Shown here: in pieces, positions 1 through 12,148 of the stretch | Layout: each line of letters opens with the position of its first letter | Numbering within the stretch: the stretch's first letter is position 1 | Assembly: GCA_025603075.1 (NCBI GenBank) | Contig: MU626263.1 | Coordinates: 1-64,000 of the forward strand | DNA length: 64,000 nucleotides | Reading direction: 5' to 3' | Source: Neoconidiobolus thromboides FSU 785 | Lineage: Eukaryota; Entomophthoromycota; Entomophthoromycetes; Entomophthorales; Neoconidiobolaceae | Made by a program: the position numbers and the translations under genes | Notes under the pieces: generated by a model | The model's database searches: none | What the model was told of the DNA's origin: nothing | Seen by the model: only the letters and a program-made list of their open reading frames with translations

Positions 1-170
1 AAATTTGGATTAATTTCTAAGTAGATTCTGAAACCAATTAGGACAGCCCCATATACAGAAGACTATTTAATTACTTTAATATTTAAAATACTTTTATTTA
101 AAAAGTTTACAAAAATTAATATATAGGCAGATACTGAAAACTAATAAATTTTAAAAGTTTTTACATTATA

Positions 171-272
171 TGGGGATGTTTTTTTTTGGCTTCATTACTT
201 TTTCTGTCTTTTAAGCACTATTTGAGTGGAAAAATTGTTAGTAAAATTCTTGAATATAAAAATATATCCCCA
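171..272 (+). mobile_element. MITE copy 1 (TA-flanked, about 100 bp)
   Basis: This copy starts TGGGGATG and ends with the inverted CCCCA terminus, flanked by TA on both sides (169-170, 273-274). The interior carries the family core with the TTTAAGCACTATTTGAGTGG hairpin. I call this orientation plus. Confidence 0.85.
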
Positions 273-601
273 TATACTTAAATTTTATAAAATAAATAGC
301 ACTTCAAATATTAATACTAATTTTTTGTTAAGCATAATAAAAGAAGTGATTGATAGACATTTTAAAAAAAAATTATAACAAAAAAGTAGTTTCAAAGCAT
401 TACATAAAATAAAAAATATTAATTAGTTAATTTCAAAATTTGAGATTTTTATTTATAAAATATAATGAACTTAATAACTTGACTGTTGATAATAATAAAT
501 AAATATAATTTTAAAAATACAAAAGAAGCAAAAACATGGAAAAAACAATAAAGATATAATTAAGAAGTATTAGTGTTTATCAAATATAATGATAAACTAT
601 A

Positions 602-703
602 CGGGGGGGGTGTTTTTATGTTTGAGAATTTTGCTAACAAATTTTTCATTCAAATAGCGCTTAAAAAGTGGAAAAAATAATGAAGTCAAAAAAAACACTC
701 CCA
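602..703 (-). mobile_element. MITE copy 2
   Basis: This is a reverse-orientation copy. The left end is altered to a run of G, and the right end is CACTCCCA. TA flanks both sides (600-601, 704-705), and the core contains CAAATAGCGCTTAAAAAGTGG. Confidence 0.8.
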
Positions 704-855
704 TACCATTATCCAATATCTAATAAATTAAAAGAAAGTGATATAACTCTAATTAAAGTTATAAAGTTTATAAGAAAATAATCAAAAGCTCAACTTCAGC
801 TTATTCTATAAAAATAGCAAAAAGAAAGTAAAAGTTTCAACATTTACTAAACAAG

Positions 856-956
856 TGGGGATGCATTTTTGTATTTGAGGATTTTACTAACAAATTTTCC
901 ATTTAAATAGCGCTTAAAAGACGGAAAAAATAATGAAGCCAAAAAAAACATCCCCA
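856..956 (-). mobile_element. MITE copy 3
   Basis: This is a reverse-orientation copy with both termini intact (TGGGGATG and CATCCCCA). The flanks are AG and GT rather than TA, so the target duplication has been lost or this insertion was atypical. Confidence 0.8.
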
Positions 957-2700
957 GTAGTTTATTAAATAATAAAAATCAATTATTGAATATTAACATT
1001 ATTTAAATTATTAGTAATTAAGTTAATAAATTTTCAAAAACCAAGCAATTGTAATAAGTAAAAACTATTGTTATATTACTTGTATTATGTAAGGATAGTT
1101 AATTGTAGTTTTGAGGCTAATCACCCCCTTCTATGCAGCTATTTAATAACTTAGTAATATAGTTGTATTAATAAAAAAGAGTAAAAAAAAGGTCTTGATT
1201 AATAATTTAAAGTTCTTTTAGTAGCTTAAACAGTTAATTTTATGTTTGATTTATTTGATTTGTTTTCTATTCTTAATATATATGCTATTTGATTTTTAAA
1301 TTTATTATATTTGCCATTTAATTAAAATTACAAATGTTTGGGCTAATATCAAAAATTAATAAATTCAAAAAAATCTATAAAGATGAAATATTTAAATGCT
1401 TTTAGCTTACATTTACTAATTTGTTAATTAATATAGCAGCTTTTGTACTAAGAGAATTCTTATTTATCATTGTCAATAGTACATATTATCAATGATAATA
1501 AAAAGATGACTTTTCATATATGAGTTTTTTTTAGCTCAAGTGTAGTAATTCTTAACTAAATATCCATGGTTTTGAATTGAAAATATGATTAAGTAACTAG
1601 TAAAATAGTACAACTGTGAAGCCTAGGAAATATATTTAACTAAATAAATTCAACGTAATAATTTACTTAAAAAGGATTAATAGAAATATTTCAGTTAGTA
1701 TGCCTACTAAAGGCATTTGGCAAGTTTCAAATAGCAACAAATGTTTGTGTTTTGTTAACAGTGACCTTAATCAATGTTATCAAATATTACTTGGGGAGGT
1801 TGTGGAATAACAAAAGAAAAACTATACTATTTGTGTAGCAGTATATATGCTAGAAAAACTAAACTATTCTGAATTTTAATAAAAAATATTTAGTTTAGAT
1901 GTGAAAAAAACCTAACAAAATTCTAAATATAGCAGCCACAGGAGCGCAAAGATAAAGCAAACATCAGTAGTAATATGTCTGATATAGATATGTTTTCTAT
2001 CGAAAATCAAGCAGGAGTAATATAGGTATGGCTTTTGCGTTTGTACTGACAAATTGGATTTGATGAGTATCTGTTTTGATCTAAAAGAAATGAAATGGCT
2101 AATAAAAGTGTAAATAGGTAATTGTATTATGATTTCAATGTTAAAGGTATAAATGTAAAAATTCAATTATAAAGCTGAAGTGTATGACAAAATTAAGGGG
2201 GTTTAAGTTGATTTCGCATATCGATTTACTTTAAATGTTTGAATTTAGGATGAGATATTATCCCTTTTTAACTATAGCATACAATAATATAAAACACCAA
2301 TTAAGTTTACAGATCAGCAAAGTAAATTTATATTAAATAATATATATTTTGCATGATAAAATGTATCATCTTGACATATGAACTAAAGAAGATAATAGCA
2401 AAAATTATTATGAATTATTTCTGAATTGGTTTTGATCGAAAAAAATAATCGTACATGACATATATATAAATATAGCTCAGATCTATCTATCAGTATAACT
2501 CTAATAATAGAATTGAGCGATGCATTTAATAGGAATTATAAACCCCCGATATAAGTTAATATAAATTTACAAATCAAGATAAGTAGTTTTCATTTAATAT
2601 TTGGGCTTTACAACACATAGTAAATTTGGTTGGTTTGTTATTATAAAAGTCAAATAACTAATTCTTTTGATACTTAAGTTAACTTTCAAATTAGCAATTT

Positions 2701-3094
2701 AACTTCCAGTAATCAAGAACACTCAGGTACCACTAATCAAGCATCTAAGTAAATACGAGTATTTGAGAAACGGCTAGTGGGGCACCAGGGCTAATACATG
2801 ATTAAGCTAATATTATTTACAACATTGGAAATAATGCTAGTACTAATAAAGTAGCAACAAGCATTAGTATTTAGATATAGGATATGTTAGGAGGATTGAA
2901 TGCACCTCTATTACTAATAGCCATAATAATACTTCTATTTTATAAACGTAAATCATAAAATGAGGGAAAACAGAGCGTGGTTATGAAACTTATCATTACC
3001 AAACCTAGCAATTCTTTAAATGCTAACAAAGATCATTGTAATACAGAGGTATTATCTCACTCATATGAATTGATGACCATACTATAAATAAAGA
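2701..3094 (+). pseudogene. possible relic of a single-pass membrane protein gene
   Basis: Conceptual translation gives a Ser/Thr/Asn-rich stretch around 2701-2875, then after two stop codons a hydrophobic segment (about 2905-2942: leucine/isoleucine-rich, ending in YKRKS). A short hydrophilic tail follows and ends in a stop near 3088. This order resembles the juxtamembrane, transmembrane and cytosolic tail of a type I fungal surface protein. No intact frame and no homologue in the window support it, so it may be chance. Confidence 0.25.
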
Positions 3095-3821
3095 ACCTAA
3101 AAATCTCTATTTTAAAACGTGTAGAAAGGCGTGTAGTTATGAGAAATAATAAATAAGTGATTTAATATTAACCTATTATTACTTAATATTATAGTAAAGT
3201 ATTCTTTTTATTGAAAATAGTAATTTCTATGTATATATTAAATTAAAAAGTTTAAAACAATTACTTTACTCAAATTTAATAATACCATCTTTTTACTTTA
3301 TTATTAAAAGTGGTTATTTAATATTAAAACAATCCAACTTGCTTTTTAATATTATAACATATAACCAACTTTTATTTATCATATCATGTAATCATATCAT
3401 GTAATCATCAAAACCCAAAAGCATCTTGAATATTGGAGATACAGGAGCAAAGTTAGTTTTATAAATTTACTGGTTAAGTGTTATTGATAAATTTAAGTCT
3501 CAAAAATTGTTTTCTACCATTTGGAAGTTTTGTTATAACTTAATATAAAAATTAACATTTTATATCAATTGTTCTAATATACTTAAATATTAAACTTCTT
3601 TTAATATTATAAGTTTGTAAAACAGAGTATCGATAACATGAAAATCGCTAGAATATTTTAAATTTATAACAAATCCACGACAATTTATACACCATGTTAG
3701 AGCATGTATACTAAACAATTCAACAGTTATAAATATCGTCACAAGGCTTTCCCATTCAAAAGCAAAAACAGCTTCCAAACACAATCAGAGTTATGCTATT
3801 TTAATTTAATTACTATCTAAT
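3095..3821. other. intergenic, nothing recognised
   Basis: AT-rich sequence downstream of the PHB1 stop. A short minus-strand open frame near 3590-3784 has no recognisable domain and no gene-like context. Confidence 0.5.
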
Positions 3822-4932
3822 TTATTTGCTAATATTTAACAAAAGATTTGAACCACCACCATTTTCATTAGCACCGGGAATGTATGAAACATTAGGGGAT
3901 TTAGAAAGTAAAGCCGCAATTTCTTTAGCTGCCTCCAAACGACGAATTTGAATGATACTTGGCCCTGCTTTTTGTAAAGAAGCGGAAATAAGCTCAGCTG
4001 CTGTGGCTTCTCCTTCAGCACGAATAACTGAGGCTTGACGTTCTTGTTCGGCCTATGAAAGTGATAGTGAATAAAAAACAAATCTAAAGTCGAAAGTTAA
4101 AATTACCTTTTCAACCACGAAACGTGCTCTTTCAGCTTCCTGTTGAGCTATTATTTTTGTTTTTTAGTTACATTCTAAATCATGATTAAGCTTTATTTAA
4201 TTACCTATCTGTTTTAATTCTACTGCATTGGTAAATTCCTTACCGAATGTCATGTGGGTCTATACAAATTATTAATTCATATTTAATTACTCAAATATTA
4301 TTATTTACAATTGAAACATCCTCTAACTCAATATTAAACTCTGAAGCTCTTTTTACAAGTTCTTCTCTTATACGTGATGATACCTAGCAAAACGATTAAC
4401 ACTCATAAAAACAACAATAAATTCCTAATTACAATTTCACGTTGAGTGATAAGCTCACCAGCATCAAATTGAGCTACAATAGATTTAAGTACTTCATTAC
4501 CAATAGAAGGAAGCACTCTTTCATCATAATCTGGACCTAAAGTTTGATAGATACGAGGTAAGGCAGTTTGGCTTGGGCGATGTAATACCCTTAAATTTAA
4601 AGTAACCATTTGCATATCTTTAGAACCAGTAGTTGTGGATATATTTCTTGGATTTGTTCTAACATCAAATAAAATCGCTCTTTGCAGCCATGGGATAAGG
4701 AAATGAGTTCCTTCTCCAATAACATCTTGTTTTACTCCCTGTAGACGATCAAAGATAACTGCGCGATATCCACCTTTAACTAAGGAATTAAAAGGTTAAA
4801 TATGGTTAAGATAAGCTATGAACTAAAGTTACCGTCGTAAATACACGAGCTCCCTACGATTGCTGTTAAACCGAATAACACAGCTGCATTACCTACTCGA
4901 CTAAGAACCCTTTCCATTCCGTTGAAATTCAT
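3822..4932 (-). CDS. PHB1: prohibitin-1 (SPFH/PHB domain, mitochondrial inner membrane)
   Basis: Joining short GT-AG introns gives a protein of about 270 residues, the usual PHB1 length. It opens with an N-terminal hydrophobic anchor region, then [13 protein letters not shown], the [11 protein letters not shown] and FDVRTNPRN motifs, [18 protein letters not shown], and the near-invariant [12 protein letters not shown]. It closes with the C-terminal coiled-coil segment [14 protein letters not shown] and [11 protein letters not shown]. Exon 1 ends after ...CIYD at about 4833. The split codons join cleanly, and the stop is TAA at 3822-3824. Prohibitin-1 forms a ring with prohibitin-2 that scaffolds inner-membrane proteins and m-AAA protease. 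The sequence matches PHB1 better than PHB2, which carries a longer N terminus. There are no neighbours of related function. Confidence 0.95.
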
Positions 4933-6246
4933 TTTATTTTGTTTTTTATTTTTTAAAAATAGTGTTAAGCTTAGTTTATGACGTTAATTTATGGGTTTTG
5001 GATTTGGTAGCAATCCTACAAGTAAAACGAAATGGGATGCAAAAATTGCTTTGGAATTGCATTTTTTGAACAAATACTAAGCGAATATGGTGATGTGGAA
5101 AAATTCGAAAAATCTAAACTTAAAATGTGAAATTTAAAATCCAAGTCTAAAATCTGATTTCGAATTCAAAAATTCAAAGGTTCAAAAATTCAAAAGTTTA
5201 AAAATCGAAAAAATAAAAAATCTATTATTTTTGACAGTATGTTCGATAAAACAGCGTGATATCTCACTAGCATGTAGTTAAACTTTAGCAAAGATTTTCA
5301 AATGATTCGAGGTATAAATTTAGCTATTTTCACTTTTCAAAGTGTTTTCAAATCCAACTAATATCCTAAGATGTAGTAAATGGCTCTTTAATGTTGATTA
5401 AAAGGTGAATTTATATTGTGTTATGGCATTAAAGCATATAATAAACAAGATAAGCTAAATTGATGTTTCATTGTATTTTTACAACTGACTTTTGATTTTT
5501 TTAGAAGTTACAATACTAATAAGTATAGTTTAGAGCTAAATTTAAAAGTATGATTAAAGTTGCCTAATAAGTTATAGCATTAAATTCTATGGATAAATAT
5601 TAATATGTATACCTATGTATGCTTGTTTCTACTTGTATTGTGCACTAATAAAGGTAAAAGTAATGACTAAAAAATAGAACGATTAGTCACGATTTGTTTT
5701 TATTTTTGAATGTTAGTTTATTAATGGATTTTGGTTTAATTCGGTAAGAAACACATTGACTATTATAATATAATTGAAAACCAAATTAGAGTCTCAGATA
5801 AAGTCCCAAGTAGATTTTCAACTTTACTCTTAATTTAAATTGAATGACAAAATGACTATAACTTATTACATATATTAAGACATACAAGCATATCTTCATG
5901 ACCACTTAAACTTCCTTATTTGATCATAATAAGCTTTAATACATTTGTTCTCTTTACAACATAGTAAATAAATCATCGAGGGTTTAAGCCTTTCAATGAA
6001 TTTGTGTAATCTAGTTACTCATTACTTAAAAAGAGTTGTATTGACATAATAATTTATCCCTCTATATTTACATGGGATGATATTAACCTGGCTATTTAGA
6101 ATACGTTCGATTGGGAACATCAATAAGATAAAAAATGAAACTCGATGAGTTTTATTTCAAAGTATTAAAAACTAATTTAACACTATTATCATTTCATTAT
6201 TTCCTTTATTATTTCATCCTTATTAACTCACTTTTTTTAACTGATT
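4933..6246. other. intergenic, nothing recognised
   Basis: About 1.3 kb between the PHB1 start and the first CMR1-like relic. A short imperfect tandem of AAAATTCAAA-like units occurs at about 5160-5215. No ORF, RNA gene or mobile-element end was recognised. Confidence 0.5.
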
Positions 6247-6310
6247 TACCAAATATGTAACTATGTATTAAAACTTATGCATACTCCCTTACAATTTTAT
6301 GCAAAATAAA
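6247..6310 (+). promoter_or_regulatory. conserved upstream module of CMR1-like copy A
   Basis: ACCAAATATGTAA at about 6248-6260 and TATGCAAAATAA at 6298-6309 lie 140-200 bp upstream of the ATG. The same two words in the same order precede copies C and D. Spacing in this decayed copy is longer (about 37 bp, against 14-18 bp). Confidence 0.5.
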
Positions 6311-6449
6311 CTTATTTTTTCTATACCAATTTCTCAATGAATTGTCAAAATTGTTTTCCATAGATAAAAAAATAACCGTTTGGAAAAAATTCGAAAAATT
6401 ATAACATTCTACTTCCTCTTATTTTGAATCATCAAATAATAAAATAACA

Positions 6450-7165
6450 ATGAAGAAAAAAAGACACAGTCAAGCTAAAGATAGTATGGTTATAGATTAT
6501 TTGAAAAAAATTGATATAGATAAGACACCAATAGTTAATAAGGGGAGGCCAATGATTTTAGTTCAAAATAGAAATGAAATGTATAAAAGAAATAGTGATG
6601 GACAAGATATTGAATCAAGTGCCTATAAATACCCTAAGGAAGTCAATAATGGAAAGTTGATTTATCGTATAGACTTGAATATGAAAGTTAGAGGAAACAA
6701 AAAAGATTCCGATGTTGAGGTGAATTTTACTTATAACCTTAAGTATTTAATTGCTAACTATGAACTCAGAAAAGAGAGACCAAACGTGTATTAAAAAAAC
6801 TACACAAGAAGGGTTATCAGCATATGAACTTAAACGCTTAGAAACTATAAAGCAAAATCAGGCCATGCTAGCCTCATTAAATTTAACCGGTAGTATACCA
6901 TTAGAGCCACTTAAAAATCCACAACAATTGAATAAAAAAGAGCGAAAGCGAGATAAAAAAATCAAATTGCTACCAATTAGGCAATCAAGAAGATTGAAAG
7001 GGTTAATACCGAGCGGAATCGAGCATAAAGCGGGAAAAAATGACGATAGTGTAAAGGAGAAGGATAACATTTTGTAGGATGGAAATGTTAAAAGCAGAAG
7101 CATGTCTTTGAGTTTGTTACATGGATTGTAGAAAAGCAAAAGTATTAAATCAGAGGAAGAACAAA
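6450..7165 (+). pseudogene. CMR1/WDR76-like copy A, 5' fragment only
   Basis: Exon 1 (6450-6719, 90 codons) aligns with exon 1 of copy D, including the N-terminal SMVIDYLKKID segment (copy D has SMITDYFKKID). A GT-AG intron (6720-6769) follows. The exon 2 frame then carries the family block YELKRLETIKQNQAMLASLNL and RQSRRLKGL. Exon 2 is out of phase with exon 1 by the obvious splice junction, and a stop lies at 7075. Homology runs on past that stop (DGN...SLSLLHGL) to about 7165 and then jumps to the exon 1/intron boundary of another copy. The WD40 propeller is absent, so this is a truncated relic. Confidence 0.8.
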
Positions 7166-8877
7166 TGTATACGGATATAGATTGTACTTATAATGCTAAA
7201 TAATTAATTACTGACCATAAATTAGAAAGAAGAAAGTGTCACGGAAAATAGTGAAAAAGAAGAAAGCTATGAAGAGAGTGAGGAAGATTTGAATAAAATG
7301 AAAGAGGGTAGAATATCTGTATATGAAATCAGATGTTTAGAAACTATAAAGCAAAATCAGACCATGTTAGATTCTTTAAGTTTAACTAATAACTCATGAT
7401 TAAGAGCATCTAAAGTCCAGAAACAACTGAAAAGAAAACTGAAAAATGATAAAATTCAAGTGGTACTGGTTAGACATTTAAAAAGATCAGAAGAATCGAT
7501 GCAGAGTGGGATTAATTGTGTAGGGTTCAAGATAAACAAAAAGAACTGTACAAGGATGTTATGAAAGGTGATAAATTTGAAGTTGAAAATATGTTTTTGA
7601 ATTTTTTGAATATATTGAATGAAAGCAAAAATATTAAGCATGAAGACAAAGGTGAAAACAAAGAAAAAAGCAATAAGCAAAAAGAAGAGAAATATGATAA
7701 ATTCACTATTAAACAGTTACAAAACATCAACTGTATCAATTATGATTCATTAAAAGTATGTGAGGAAAGAATTTATTGAATGAAATTTCATTTAAATAAG
7801 AAGGAGTATTATTTATTGTAGGAAGCCAAATAGAATAGATTAGTTTATTTGATACTAATTATTATGACAATTGATTTAAAAATAAAGGATATGGGGATGT
7901 TTTTTTTGGCTTCATTATTTCTTCCATCTTTTAAGTGCTGTTTAAGCGGAAAAATTATTAGTAAAATTTTTGAATACAGAAGTACACCCCCATATATTCA
8001 AGGTTTAGAATATAACTACGAACCTCATTTGTATTGCTTTTAACTCGACCAAGGTGCCATTAGTGGAATTAAATTTCAACTAAGCCAAGAGTACTATTTG
8101 TTAACCTTAAGTTATGATAATACAGTTAAAAAAACGAATTCAAATTAGCAAAAAAGTATAGCTATATTTGATTGTCTAATGCTAAAGGACTTAATTTGTA
8201 GTTTTAAATGTGCAAAAATTAATAATAATTTAGCTTGTTTTTCTACTTTTAAAGGCACTATTTGGCTTCATGGTTTAAAAGAAGATAAAGTCTATATTTA
8301 CAAATTCAATAATAATAAAACTGGTACTATTAGTTTGAATCTAGGACATGAACATATTTTTGCTACTGCTTTTTTAGATAAAAGGGTAAAAATTTATGGT
8401 AGTAGATATTTAAAGGATCGAACCCATTTATATGAAAATAAATCGTTATTAGGCATCACTTCAGCTCATTTTGATTCCACTCGGAGTAAATTGGCTGCTA
8501 CGTCATTAGATTGTATAGTCAAAACATTTAAACATCAGCGTAATAATAACAATAAGATAGTAATCATGAATTTTTCACCTACCATAACAATAAGACATAA
8601 TTGTCGAGTAGCTGCACTTATTTCTATCTTTCAAGCTAAATTTCATCCAGATCCAAATTTAGTACAAAAAGTTATTACAGTAGGTGATACTAGTAAGAAT
8701 ATTTGTTTTTATAATTCAATTGATGGTAAGGCATTGTTCAGGTTTGCTAATAAAGAGTTGATATCTCGCACATCAGCAGTTATCGAAAATCACCTAAAGT
8801 CAAGATTGGACAGTAATTTAATTCACAATCTTTTTGTAGTGAGAAATAATAAGCGGATGATTTTAACGCTTATATAA
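7166..8877 (+). pseudogene. CMR1/WDR76-like copy B, 3' part with MITE insertion
   Basis: The fragment starts at remnants of the exon 1 end and intron (about 7170-7230). It continues through a second N-terminal block (SVYEIRCLETIKQNQTMLDSL, about 7317) with several stops and frameshifts. The WD40 region is interrupted by a MITE at 7892-7992. After more damage, an open run from 8179 to 8877 encodes the last propeller blades. The segment 8566-8759 is identical over 194 nt to copy C although its flanks are strongly diverged. No functional product is expected. Confidence 0.85.
7892..7992 (+). mobile_element. MITE copy 4, inserted in CMR1-like copy B
   Basis: This 101 bp element has termini TGGGGATG and CCCCCA, flanked by TA (7890-7891 and 7993-7994). 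Removing the element plus one TA restores a 21 nt segment that aligns base for base in length with AAAGAATACATAGAGGATTT of copies C and D. This defines the target duplication as TA. Confidence 0.92.
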
Positions 8878-9953
8878 AACATTAAAATTTGGTCTTGTTA
8901 TTTAGATTTTTTTCGTATTCTTTTATAAGTTGAATGAATTTTATTAAATGTAGCCTCATCCTTTTTAAAAAAAATGAACATTACTTTGTTTAAAACAAGA
9001 GCTCATTTTATACAAACTTTATATAATAAATACAATTGCACTAAATAACCCGTACGATATGCTTTTTATATACCTTTTTCAGAAATGCTAAAAATAAAAA
9101 AAATACATATATTAAGTAAATAGTGCAATTTTTATAACTATGTACTTGATTATAGACAAAAAGTTTAAGTCGAGTAAATAGTCATTTTGTTATTTATCTA
9201 TAAATGAGTTTGTATTGTGCTTTATCATAAAGTGTGAATAAATATAAAATACAATCGTATTGAAAAAGACAATATTAGGGTAGTTTCATAAGTTATATGA
9301 AACTTTTTGAATTGGCAGTGGTATCAGTTATTATGTCAATAAATATCAAATTTCAACAAAAGTCTAGTTTCTTTCTAAATAATTTCTTTAATCACTATTT
9401 TTGGTCTTTGTTTTAAATTACAGGTTTATTGATGGGTTTTATTTAATTTAATAGTAAATATCGTAGATGTTGTAATATAAGTTAATTATTGAACTATGCT
9501 TAAAATTATAAGCAATTAAACCTATTATTTTTTAAAACTTTAAAATGATTAATATAACCTATAGAAATTATCTTGTATACTAAATTTCTTAATAGATTTT
9601 CATAAACAATTATAAGTCCTTCTTCAGCTAAAACAAGTTACAATAACAATCTTTTGCTTATATAACTTAAAATTTTAGTAATAATTATAACCCAGAGCAT
9701 TCTGGTAATATTCTATAGCATAATTACTCGAAAGCTTAATGAGATGTATACCATCATATTAGTACATCCCTCCAACTTTTACAGTGAATAGTGGTTATCT
9801 TGTTATTTTGAATTATCTAATTGAAAAGCCCAATCGAAAAATAAAAGTCGTTTTATAGCATTCTAAAATATTGTAAAACGTCAAGTTTTATCGTTTATTT
9901 CATTTCCGCTTCCATCATTGACAACGTTTTACTTTGACCTTTTATTTGCTAAT
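8878..9953. other. intergenic, nothing recognised
   Basis: About 1.1 kb between CMR1-like copies B and C. It is AT-rich with no supported gene. It is presumably the spacer unit of the tandem array, but it has diverged from the other spacers. Confidence 0.5.
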
Positions 9954-9994
9954 TTACCAAATATGTAATCTTTAATTCTCTTTATGCAAAATAA
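9954..9994 (+). promoter_or_regulatory. conserved upstream module of CMR1-like copy C
   Basis: TTACCAAATATGTAA at 9954-9968 is followed 14 bp later by TATGCAAAATAA at 9983-9994, then AATCCCATAAAA. The arrangement matches copy D closely. The module lies about 85 bp upstream of the ancestral ATG position. Confidence 0.6.
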
Positions 9995-10078
9995 TCCCAT
10001 AAAAGTGTCTAATTAAAAAATTCCTCATAACTTCATCATTTTAATATCAATTATTTCAAAAGCACCAACAAATTAATA

Positions 10079-10191
10079 ATGAAAAAGCAATAAGGAAACC
10101 AACTCAAACAGAATGATCATAAGATAGTTTAAGGTGATTTCTTAAGAGAATAAATTAATATATAATAAAAGCCTTTGATTATTAAAAGTAA
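10079..10191 (+). pseudogene. decayed 5' end of copy C coding sequence
   Basis: The ancestral start (ATGAAAAAG at about 10080) aligns with the copy D start but stops after four codons. Downstream, ATGATCATAAGATAGTTTAAG aligns with the copy D codons for MITDYFK but carries stops. The first roughly 35 residues of the paralogue are therefore not encoded in frame here. Confidence 0.7.
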
Positions 10192-12036
10192 ATGGGAAAT
10201 AAAAGAGATGACAGAGATAGTGGATCAGATGCCAATAGGTATCCGAAAAGAGCCAATACTAGGGGGGTATATTATGGTGTTGATATTGAAGATATAGAAA
10301 ATGAAAAATCTCCTGAAAAAAGTGGTATTAAATGGACGAATTATAGCGTTAATAGGGAGCTTGTGAGAATAAAAGGTAAAAATGAAGGAGAGATAATTGT
10401 GAAGGTAAATTTTTATAGTTCTATTTTGAGAAATTAAATACCAGTTTCAAATTAGGAGCAAAATAACGAGGAAGAATATACCTCTTCAGAAAATGATTCT
10501 TATGGAAACGATTCTAACAAAAATAAGCCTAATTTAATCAAAGATACAAAAGCAGAATTATCAGCATATGAACTCAAAAGATTAGAAATTATTAAAAAAA
10601 ATCAAGCTATGTTAGCTTCTTTGAATTTAGCGAATAATTTACTATTAGAGCCATTTAAAAACCAAAAACAATCGAAAAGGAAGGGGGAGAAGAAAGATAA
10701 AGTACTACCAGTTAGACAATCGAGTAGATTAAAGGGATTAGCACCAAATATATTCAAATATATGGGAGATAAAGCAAAAAAAAAAGAGAATAGTGCAGTC
10801 AATGAGGAAGATGATGTTCTCAAGGATGGTAAATTTGAAGTAAAAGATACGTATTATAGTTTAGTAGATGAATTGAAAGAAAATGATGTTAAAGAACGAG
10901 TGAAAGTGGAAATCAGGGAAGAAAGTGATGAAAAGGGAGAGAAAAGAATTATTACTAATCAATTAGAAAACATCAAATGTATTACTCATAGAGCATTAAA
11001 AGTATGTGATGATTTTATTCATTGTGCACAATTTCATTCAAATAAAGAAAAAGTGCTATTAAGTGTAGGAAGTAAAGTGGGAGAGGTTAGTTTATTGGAT
11101 GCTAGTTATTATGTCAATCGATTTAAAAATAAAGAATACATAGAGGATTTAGAATATGATTATGAAGCTCACTTACATCGATTTCGACCACATTATCATA
11201 CCATCAGTGGACTTAAGTTTCAACCGAATCAAGAACATTGTCTTCTGACTTGTAGCTACGATAATACCATTAAAAAAATGGACTTAAATCAACAAGAGAG
11301 TATAACAACTTTTAATTATTTAAATGATATGGATTCAATTTGTAGTTTAGATATTCAAAAATTTAACAATAATTTAGCCTATTTTTCTACTTTCGGGGGT
11401 AACGTTGGGCTTCACGATTTAAGAGAATATAAATCAGCAACCCACAAGTTGACAGATTCAAAAATTAGCACTATTAGTTTAAATCCAAAATATGAACACA
11501 TTTTTGCTACTGCTTCAGCAGATAAAACAGTAAAAATTTATGATAGCAGATATTTAAGTGAAAAAAGATATTTATATCAAAGTAAATTATCATCATTAGT
11601 TTCTTCAGCTCATTTTGATCCCACAGGAAAGAAGTTAGTGACCACATCCTTTGAAAATTCAATTAAAGTATTTGATTATCACCAAAATAATGCTAATCAT
11701 AATAATAAATCAACGGATATGAATATGAATTTTTCACCTACCATAACAATAAGACATAATTGTCGAGTAGCTGCACTTATTTCTATCTTTCAAGCTAAAT
11801 TTCATCCAGATCCAAATTTAGTACAAAAAGTTATTACAGTAGGTGATACTAGTAAGAATATTTGTTTTTATAATTCAATTGATGGTAAGGCATTGTTCAG
11901 GTTTGCTAATAAAGAGTTAATATCTGCTACACCAGCAGTTATCGAATATCATCCAAAAGTTCGATTTTATAATAATTACATTGGTAATCTTTTGACTGCT
12001 GGAGTTGGTAAGGGGAGAATTCTTATGTTTATGTAA
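10192..12036 (+). CDS. CMR1/WDR76-like WD40 protein, copy C (shortened N terminus)
   Basis: Exon 1 is 10192-10404 and exon 2 is 10456-12036, joined in phase 0 by a GT-AG intron, giving about 597 residues. The start at 10192 is the first ATG after the broken ancestral 5' end, so this copy lacks the N-terminal SMITDYF-type motif of copy D. The N-terminal half is basic and acidic (NRYPKR; YELKRLEIIKKNQAMLASL; RQSSRLKGL), the hallmark of CMR1/WDR76 proteins ahead of the propeller. The C-terminal half has WD40-type blades with NPKYEHIFATASADKTVKIYD and SSAHFDPTGKKL. Yeast Cmr1 and human WDR76 bind damaged DNA and chromatin and accumulate at nuclear quality-control sites. The frame is intact, but loss of the N terminus may mean altered function or early decay. 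Confidence 0.8.
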
Positions 12037-12148
12037 AATAATAAATTCTGGCTTGTTGTATTTCTTTTAATTGGTGCTTGTGACATTTTTTAAGTTGAAC
12101 ATATTTTATTAAATTATAGCATCTTAAGTTTTTTAAATGAGCAAATAA

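Larger units (their letters stand above)
1..2700. other. gene-poor AT-rich stretch
   Basis: I see no supportable gene here. The stretch holds three copies of the window-wide MITE (listed separately). A short open segment near 1698-1806 begins with ATG and encodes cysteine- and asparagine-containing sequence, then stops; it could be debris of a secreted-protein gene but has no recognisable domain. Confidence 0.5.

Noticed and set aside
41-54. CAGCCCCATA near the window start as a MITE right end
   Set aside because: Only about ten bases match and no core lies upstream within the window.
1912-2166. Minus-strand open frame of 84 codons
   Set aside because: Ile/Tyr/Phe-rich translation typical of AT-rich noise, with no domain or context.
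3590-3784. Minus-strand open frame of 64 codons
   Set aside because: Considered as transposase debris, but no catalytic motif or flanking repeat is visible.
5150-5220. AAAATTCAAAA-like short tandem
   Set aside because: Imperfect low-complexity repeat in AT-rich DNA with no further structure.
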